From NCBI GenBank assembly GCA_009760855.2, contig WPIO01000023.1:929501-993500 (forward strand): DNA of 64,000 bases, given 5' to 3'. Below are positions 57,886 to 64,000 of this stretch, one piece after another (the stretch's first letter is position 1; the number at the start of each line of letters is the position of its first letter). The position numbers and the translations under genes were made by a program. This DNA is from Cristatella mucedo (lineage: Eukaryota; Bryozoa; Phylactolaemata; Cristatellidae). Under the pieces are notes generated by a model, which saw only the letters and a list, made by a program, of their open reading frames with translations, made no database searches and was not told the origin of the DNA.

Positions 57886-58680
57886 TAGTTAACCGGGAGC
57901 GGAGCGAGGCGTCAGTTTGACAGCGAGATCCGCTCATTTTAGAATGGAGCTTGGTTAAACAAAGAGCGGTCGGGATTTGGACCGACTACTGTATTCCATT
58001 AGACAAAGAGCGAAAGGATGGCAAGCTGGCGGAGGAGCCATCTAATAAACTACAGGCAGACGCGAATAGGCCGAGGACGGACACCGAGAGCTAGGGTCTG
58101 ACAAAATAGCAGCTACGCTCAAGGTCAAGAGGGCGGGGAGAGAGAGAGAGAGTATAAACGACATGACTGGGAGAGCTCAGGGCTGCAGCTTGGGGAGTCG
58201 ATGCGAGACTACGCTTCGAGAGCACGAGAGACGAACCTACGGCGACGAACAGCTAAGTGCAACTTGGTCTGTGCAGTTGTGTTCTGCCGGCTACTAAGTT
58301 AGCTGCTCCTAACTTAAGGTGTTGTAGCGGTCCGCCTACGGGGATGGGACCACTGCTAGCTACGCAGGTGTGTGGTGGCTTATTGTAGTCGGGCTTCGGG
58401 AGTTCTCACTCAGTTAACTCCGTCGGTCTGGTGCGCGCCGCGTAAACACGCGTAGGGTAGTTATTATAGTCTGGCTTCGGGAGTTCGCACAGTTAACTCC
58501 GTCGGTCCGGTGCGTGCCGCGTAAAGCGCTTGCGCCGGCGCGTTACCGCTAATAACAGGCCCACAATAAACTGTGTCTTTCGGCACCCAGTTGTGGTCGC
58601 CTGTGTTTTAACCGCTCTGCAGCGCGGCACTACACCGTCCACCGGTAGAGAGCCGGGGGACGAACTTCTGCGCGGTTACA
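57886..58680 (+). mobile_element. Probable solo LTR
   Basis: About 795 bp, clearly more GC-rich than its flanks. It has a TATAAA box at 58153-58158 downstream of a GAGAGA run, a polyadenylation signal AATAAA at 58565-58570 and a right end GCGCGGTTACA. The left end TTAACCGGGAGC is roughly the inverse of that end, as in LTR termini (TGT...ACA), but the left terminus is degraded. No gag or pol frame follows, so it would be a solo LTR left by recombination. A 65-bp internal duplication lies at 58380-58525. The clade cannot be told; no target duplication is visible. Confidence 0.45.
58380..58525 (+). repeat. Internal 65-bp duplication in the LTR-like element
   Basis: 58380-58445 and 58461-58525 match over TTATTGTAGTC, GGCTTCGGGAGTTC, CAGTTAACTCCGTCGGTC and GTGCCGCGTAAA with few differences, separated by about 15 bp. 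Confidence 0.85.
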
Positions 58681-59647
58681 CTTCTGCCTACGTTTCCATC
58701 AAATCTCAAGTGCAATCGCTCTCTCCGTGAGCTTAAGCTACTTTCGACACAATCATCTGTTGAAAATGTTGACCAACTAAAAGATAAGCAAGCTGATGGC
58801 AGACCTTGCCGCTAGTGTTGTCGCACGACGGGCCAGAAAGAAGCCATTCTGACTAGAAAATCCAAGTCTGGGGATTACTACGGCTTTAATTCTGGTAAGA
58901 AAATCCAAGATGTTCAGTTACAAGGCTCATTTTCCGAAGGAGCTACGAATATTTTCTATCGGTCAAAGCTAACAACAAACTCTTACTCCCACCTAAATAT
59001 CCCACTATGGAGTTGTTCAATTCAGTTCTAAGCTAAATTCTGCTTCTGCTTCAGACTCCTCGTGCCTTTAAGTTACATATGGATATGGAATTAGCTGTCG
59101 CATCTTCCGCCTCAAGACATTTAGCAACAGCAGTGTCTGCTATGAGGTTTATAGACTTTAAAACTCACATCCCCAGTTGTTATGCAATGGCATTTTTGCT
59201 CCTACAGCCATCTGTAGCACTTCTTTCAAAGTGATCCTATGCAGCTGCTGTTGTTGTACTAATCACTTCTCCAAGTGCTGACCTTAATCGGCGATCTCTG
59301 CCGCTTTTTCTTGGCTGTATTTGATGAATTCTGTTGGCTTCTTATGATTACCAGAATCTTCTTAAGCTTTCAAGGCACCCCGAAAGACTTTTCATAATCA
59401 TTCTTGATCCTCATGGCTTAGTCACATTTCTAACAAAAATACTTTTCAGTACATTTCGTATCGGGTGAGCTACAAGATCTAGGACTGAGCTTGGAGCTGC
59501 ATTATTTAAGTAAGAAGGCAAATGAAAGAAATTATTGCTGACATTTCAATAATTCAGAAAACTTGTTACCGGAAGAACGAAAGGTGCATGCAGCATTATT
59601 GCTATCAGCACTGACCGTCAATCGGCCACTAGGGTCCAGTCAACGAT
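58681..59647. other. No recognised gene
   Basis: Checked as the possible interior of an LTR element: no primer binding site or gag-like frame is apparent. Confidence 0.4.
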
Positions 59648-61710
59648 AGTAATAATAATAATAAAATAAATTTGCATAGCATTCTCAGCTAACTGTAACC
59701 CTTTCTAGGTGCTTTGCATATGCTGTAAAGCAAGCTTGATCAAATAGTTATTGATAAAATTCACAACGTCAGCAAGCATAACATGCTTAGAGGTGAAATA
59801 TGCACTGTCAGCATGTAAAATGTCGTTGGTGCATATTATATATTAGAGGTGTAATATGCACAATGTCAGCACTCATATAGACATGAAGGACAAATCACAG
59901 TCCCCAATAAATGCTTTTGGGAACTGGTGCGTGGCTGCTAATAAAAATATCTTCATTTTAAACATTGTTAAGTCAGTTGTCATGACATAACAATCTGGAG
60001 TGAGTTCCAGGTTTGGATAGCATACGAACTAACGGTATGGTATCCAAAGAGTTTAAAGTTTATTGAAGGCATTGCTTTAAAATTTGGGAAATCAGAGCGA
60101 GTGGTATAATGCCTAGCTTTGAGGTGGAATACTTATGATAGGTAATCTTAAGCCTAAGAATGTTGGGACCTGAAAGTGAGTGACAGAGCCTTAAATGCGA
60201 TATGCGGCTTGATATAAAGCAGTGCATCACAGTGAGTAGCGATGTGATGTGGGAACTGCTAAAAAAAAATACTAGCTGATTTAATAGCCTCTTTTGTATA
60301 GCAACAGAAGAACCTCTACGGCTATCACCACCGCTTGCAGTGGCGATAAAGGATCGCTCACTGCAGGATTCGAACCCACGACCTCGTGGCCGAGATCGTG
60401 AAAAGCCACACTCACTACAGACAAGCCTAGCTGCCATGTTCTACAGGACTGAAATTGCCTGATTGCATAGGCCGGTAGAGGAGTGGAGAAAGCAGTGTGC
60501 TACGGCAGTTAGACGCGATGTCGCAAATCACGAATCAATTTAGATGTAGTATGCCGGTCCAAGTAAGCCAGAATTTTATAAATGTTATGCAGTTGAAAGC
60601 CAACAGACTTGACGATAGAGTTGTCCTTATTATCTAGTTAAAGGTTACTTTGGAACAGCAAATGTAGTTTTCGTGCTGATGCTACAGGAGATATGTTTGC
60701 AGAGCATATTTTGAGCCTTAGGCTTTCCTATTTCTGAGTCACGCTTGGTTTTTCCATTACTAGTAAGTTAGTTTTATATTCATTCATCTGGGGAAATGTT
60801 TCTGCCACACTGATGCCGATCTCAGCACTACACTGTGCAATGGATTTTAAAAAATGTGAAGGTCTGTAGGCCAAGAGAGATCAAAGCATAGGTACAACAG
60901 CACATCAACTGCATGGAAGTGAAAGCATAGATTTCGCTTGGCGATCACATCGGCAAGAGAAAGAGCATGAACTGCCGAAAGAAGTGGACTAAGCTCAGAT
61001 CCTTCAGGTACCCCGTACTTCAGAGGTTTCTCAGGTGGTCTGTGTACCAATAATCTTGAGTCTCCCTCTTATATATGATCTAAGCATTATCATTACAATA
61101 CCAGTGGTGCCCAAGCTTGACGAGACATGATCAAGGAGTCGGGGATCAATGGCATCTGTTGATCAATGCTCCTCCCAGCGGCTGAGAGTGGCCTCAAGCG
61201 ACTCCTATAAAATCAAACACTGTCTAGAGACCAAGTGAAACAAGAAGAGGGACTTTACTTAAGTCTGCATTCCTAATCAGGTTGTTATGCACCCGAAGCA
61301 GTACTTACTTTAGGAGTGATTATCTATAAGCCCAGACTGGAACTTACTTGCTAGGTTTGAAGTTCTAATACAAGAGTTTATCCTATCTCTACAGCTGGTT
61401 TTAGTGTACTTAACACGAAGGGTAGAGGGGATACTGGTCGGAAGTGGCCCAAGGTCTCTTGCTCTAGTGATGTTTTCTTCATTATTAGCTTGCTTACAGC
61501 TTTTTTGAAAGGTGCAGAGACAAGACCACAGGCTAAGGACACATTTTTAAAGTGGTTTTGCAGGGCAAAAACAGATCTATGCATCTATGAAATACGATGG
61601 TAAGAATAGAGTCATGATGGCTAGTGGCAACTGAGTGGTGGATTGAGGAGGAGGATTGGCTAAATAGTAGATTCCTGGGATGTTCAGATTTCCGAGTAAT
61701 CTGAAAATGC
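59648..61710 (-). mobile_element. L2-type retrotransposon, RT fingers to 3' end, SINE inserted
   Basis: Minus strand, in order: RT fingers (FKKAVSKLIMKKTSLEQETL, then HFRPVSPLPF near 61.45-61.52 kb), palm (PLKYGVPEGSELSPLL near 61.0 kb; the YADD box is lost, reading FHFHAVDVLL), C-terminal region, 3' UTR, stem-loop (59670-59720) and an AATAATAATAATAA tail. It is interrupted at 60261-60402 by a SINE. Heavily frameshifted. Second most complete copy after the one at 10-12.6 kb. Confidence 0.8.
60261..60402 (-). mobile_element. tRNA-derived SINE, copy 5, inside L2
   Basis: Minus strand: GAGGTCGTGGGTTCGAATCC contains a perfect pol III B box (GGTTCGAATCC). The body (GCCACTGCAAGCGGTGGTGA) and the tail TTAAATCAGCTAGTATTTTT follow, ending in a T-run. 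The L2 sequence is continuous on both sides (GTGATGTGGGAACTGC to the right edge CTCACTACAGACAAGCC). This is therefore a clean insertion into an older L2 copy, truncated at its 5' end just upstream of the B-box region. Confidence 0.75.
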
Positions 61711-62099
61711 AACACCTTAACGCTAAAATACAGTTTTATATATACAGTTATATATACAGTTTTATATACACAGTTTTACAGTGCACCATACAGTATTCGT
61801 GTTGCTTCTTAGGCTGAGGCCTCAAGCTTTGGCTGGCGAGCTGAATTACACTTATTCCCCGACAGTGCAATGAAAGACGCTTTGAGGCGACACACTCGGA
61901 AGAGTTCCACCTCTTCCCAGCTACAAAGGAGGTGATATATAAGGAACTTCAGGCTTGCCTTCGGGTGACGTGTGTGACTTGTGCTAATAATGACCTGAGC
62001 CGGGACAGTTTAGTTAAAACCCGTATCAAGTGTGGCAGCTAGCAACCGCCGATCCTCGATAATTCCCATGATGCTATAAACAACCATCTACTGTTCCTA
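61711..62099. other. Spacer with short TATATACAGTT repeats
   Basis: Three to four degenerate repeats of TATATACAGTT at about 61735-61783, then nothing assigned. Confidence 0.5.
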
Positions 62100-62985
62100 T
62101 CAAAGACACTTAACGCGTCCTGGCAGAGCAGCTGAACTCATATAATGAAGGTTCAAACCTCGCAAGTAAATTCCACTCTGGTTTTAGAGCTAATAACTCA
62201 ACAGAGTCGGCATTGCTTTGATTTTAAAACGACCTATTTAGAAATGCAGAATTAGGTAGATAATGTCTGCTTCTTCTGCTCAATATTTGGGTAGTGTTTA
62301 ATACTATCGATCATGAAGTCTTTCATTAGCGATATCATTTCGCCTGGGCATCACTGACATTACTGACATCACGAGTGCATTGCAATAATTCAGGTCCTAT
62401 CTCACTGGGAGAGTCCTGAGTATTGAAGTGGAAAAAGATCATCCAAGGAACCTCATAAAAATGGGGTACCTCATGAGTCTTTATTTGGTCAGGTTCATTT
62501 CAAGGTTTTTACTCTCCCTCTAGGCTATGTTATTAGATTGAAAGGCAAAATCTAGGGTATCACTTCAATGCTCACGACAGTCAGTTGTACATTTGCTTTG
62601 ATCCCTCCCAGCCCTCCAGCACATCGAATCGTCTCTACTCCCTTTGCTTGCTGTATGTAGTGATGGCATCTGCGCATGTATGACACTGAACTTTCTTAAA
62701 TTGAATGAAGAGCTTACTAGTTATGGGCAAACCAAGATAATTCAGAAATTAAAAAGGTTAGTCGGCTCTGCCAGGGTGGTCCTATTGAATGTGCACGAAA
62801 TCTAGGTGTCGTGTTCTAAAGTTCATCAGACGACTACATCAGCTCCACAGTCAAGTCTTTATGCTTTCAGCTTCACGACATTCGGGCTTTCTTAGACAGG
62901 GATACCACGTTTAAATTGGTCCACGAACTTGATACATCCCGTCTTGACTTCTGTAACTTATTGCTTGGTGGTCTACCAGAATTTA
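62100..62985 (+). mobile_element. L2-type retrotransposon, RT fingers to start of C-terminus
   Basis: The plus strand reads FHSGFRANNSTESALL (about 62.17-62.22 kb), then RLGITDI, FRSYLTGRVLSIEVEKDHPR (about 62.39-62.45 kb), then a palm remnant where YADD has become NAHD, and ends abruptly at about 62985 in the RT C-terminal region. Both ends are missing. Confidence 0.75.
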
Positions 62986-63479
62986 GGTGCTAGATTTAAT
63001 GCTAACAAATTATTAACAGAGAAATTCAAAATACAAACTCGAACTGGCATATCTAATCACGAAATTTGTTTTAACTACAATACAGCTGTAATGTAGTTAT
63101 CACAGCTTGCACTCAAATGACTTTTCTGGCATTGGACATGGTAAACTGGTATATTACTGTTCGGAATTTTCCATTGCTTCTCTCTCTCTATGCCTGAGAA
63201 GGCCAATTTATGGAGTCGATCTTGCCCTATTGATGCTCTCAGGTAACACAGAAATACCTCCAGCTTTCATAAGGGATCTTTCACAACTGGTATCTGACAG
63301 CTATAGTCAGAGGAATTTGGAAGGCAAATCGAAAATTAGTATATACATCTTCTCTAACTCTTATAACGAATTACAGTAGGGTATTACGTGCCGAGTCATG
63401 AAGTGCTTCAACCAAAAAAAAACATTTTATAGTCACATGTTTCTGTGTACGGCTCTGTCCATCAACGTCCGAACACGAG
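62986..63479. other. No recognised gene
   Basis: A plus-strand 90-codon frame at 63107-63379 has no recognised domain. On the minus strand this could be the decayed 3' part of the hAT-like element to its right. Confidence 0.35.
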
Positions 63480-64000
63480 CAGCATCTAAGATCTAGACAT
63501 TGCTGTTGGAATTGTTTTTCTGTTCAAGTGTCTTAAAAAGCTGCTCAAATTCCAACAAGAAACCAGATTCGGCATAAAGACCTCTGAGCCGGATAATAGT
63601 ACTTATAATTTCAGCAGTATCTTGACTTGCAGCTAAACTCATGTCAGGTTCAGCATGTTTATAAAAAACTACGATAAGTTCCTTCTAATTTCTGGACAAA
63701 AGTCTCTTTTAGACACCTGAGAAGTGGCAAGACATGATTTTGGCATTGCCTGCACAGTGCAACCTGCAATCTTGCAGGAACATTTTGACCGATTCGAGTT
63801 CGGCCAAGATCAAATCCTCTATTTCTGCAAAATCTTAAGCTTAGATATGACGATAGACGTAAAAGACTATTTGATAATGACTGCTCTATTGCCAAATCAA
63901 CATTGACATATCTAATGACGTCAGACATCTGCTCGGAGTGTGCCAAATCAGGAGTCGAGTCGAACAAAATTCCATAGTACATGTTTCGCTGTGTGTTTCA
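63480..64000 (-). pseudogene. hAT-like (ZMYM1/DUF4371-type) transposase relic, runs off the right edge
   Basis: The minus strand from 63982 reads MYYGILFDSTPDLAHSEQMS, then VIRYVNVD. This matches the RNase H-fold start of hAT-type transposase-derived proteins (Y-[YF]-x-[IL]-x-x-D-[SA]-T-x-D-x-[SA]-H-x-[ED]-Q, then [IV]-R-Y-V); the Asp of DST is the first catalytic residue in that family. After a frame change the same strand has DCRLHCAGNAKIMSCHFSGV, fitting the family's CRGQGYDxAxxMSGxxxGVQ segment. At least one frameshift is present and stops follow. The N-terminal part lies beyond 64000. Whether the left end belongs to an element terminus is not visible. Confidence 0.55.

Noticed and set aside
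58530-58730. 66-codon frame in the GC-rich block as gag start
   Set aside because: It overlaps the polyadenylation signal and the presumed LTR end and has no gag features.

Overview
This window is animal genomic DNA with no bacterial features: no operons, no Shine-Dalgarno-led frames and no dense coding. It is AT-leaning, full of CA, TA, GA and ATT microsatellites, and dominated by dead transposable elements. The only host gene I recognise is split by introns of about 4 kb. This fits an invertebrate with a repeat-rich genome; I cannot name the phylum.

Host genes. Exons on the minus strand at 42.46-42.65, 37.91-38.01 and 34.05-34.20 kb encode C-terminal parts of a SAMHD1-type dNTP triphosphohydrolase. 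The HD catalytic exons were not found. A separate 67-bp minus-strand exon at 2.73 kb, with a textbook 3' splice site, encodes what looks like half of a SAM domain.

Transposable elements. About 21 fragments of one L2-type (CR1/L2 group) non-LTR retrotransposon lie across the window in both orientations, nearly all truncated at the 5' end. Those that keep the 3' end share a UTR ending in a stem-loop (AAAGCGCC...GGCGCTTT) and an (ATT)n tail. The most complete copy (10.36-12.60 kb, minus) carries degraded endonuclease, linker and reverse transcriptase. A MULE DNA transposon (28318-31299) has an 8-bp target duplication, terminal inverted repeats made of seven small palindromes each, and a FLYWCH/DDE transposase pseudogene; a younger L2 copy (30.09-30.89 kb) sits inside it. 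Other elements are five copies of a tRNA-derived SINE (9.3, 32.1, 43.8, 57.5, 60.3 kb), a GC-rich LTR-like sequence (57.89-58.68 kb), a C-terminal fragment of an endonuclease-bearing (R2-like) element at 3.5-4.0 kb, a non-L2 reverse transcriptase relic at 21.4 kb, and a hAT-like transposase relic running off the right edge.

Odd region. At 19.05-20.87 kb lies an AT-rich block unlike its surroundings: three closely packed, broken reading frames that look like structural genes of a DNA virus or Polinton-like element. The first two read on the minus strand; the end of the second and all of the third read on the plus strand. One inversion of 19054-20189 would explain this.

The remainder (for example 12.9-16.2, 21.6-26.2, 39.1-42.4 and 50.0-57.5 kb) holds no gene I can support. 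It is intron or intergenic DNA with simple repeats and local tandem duplications.
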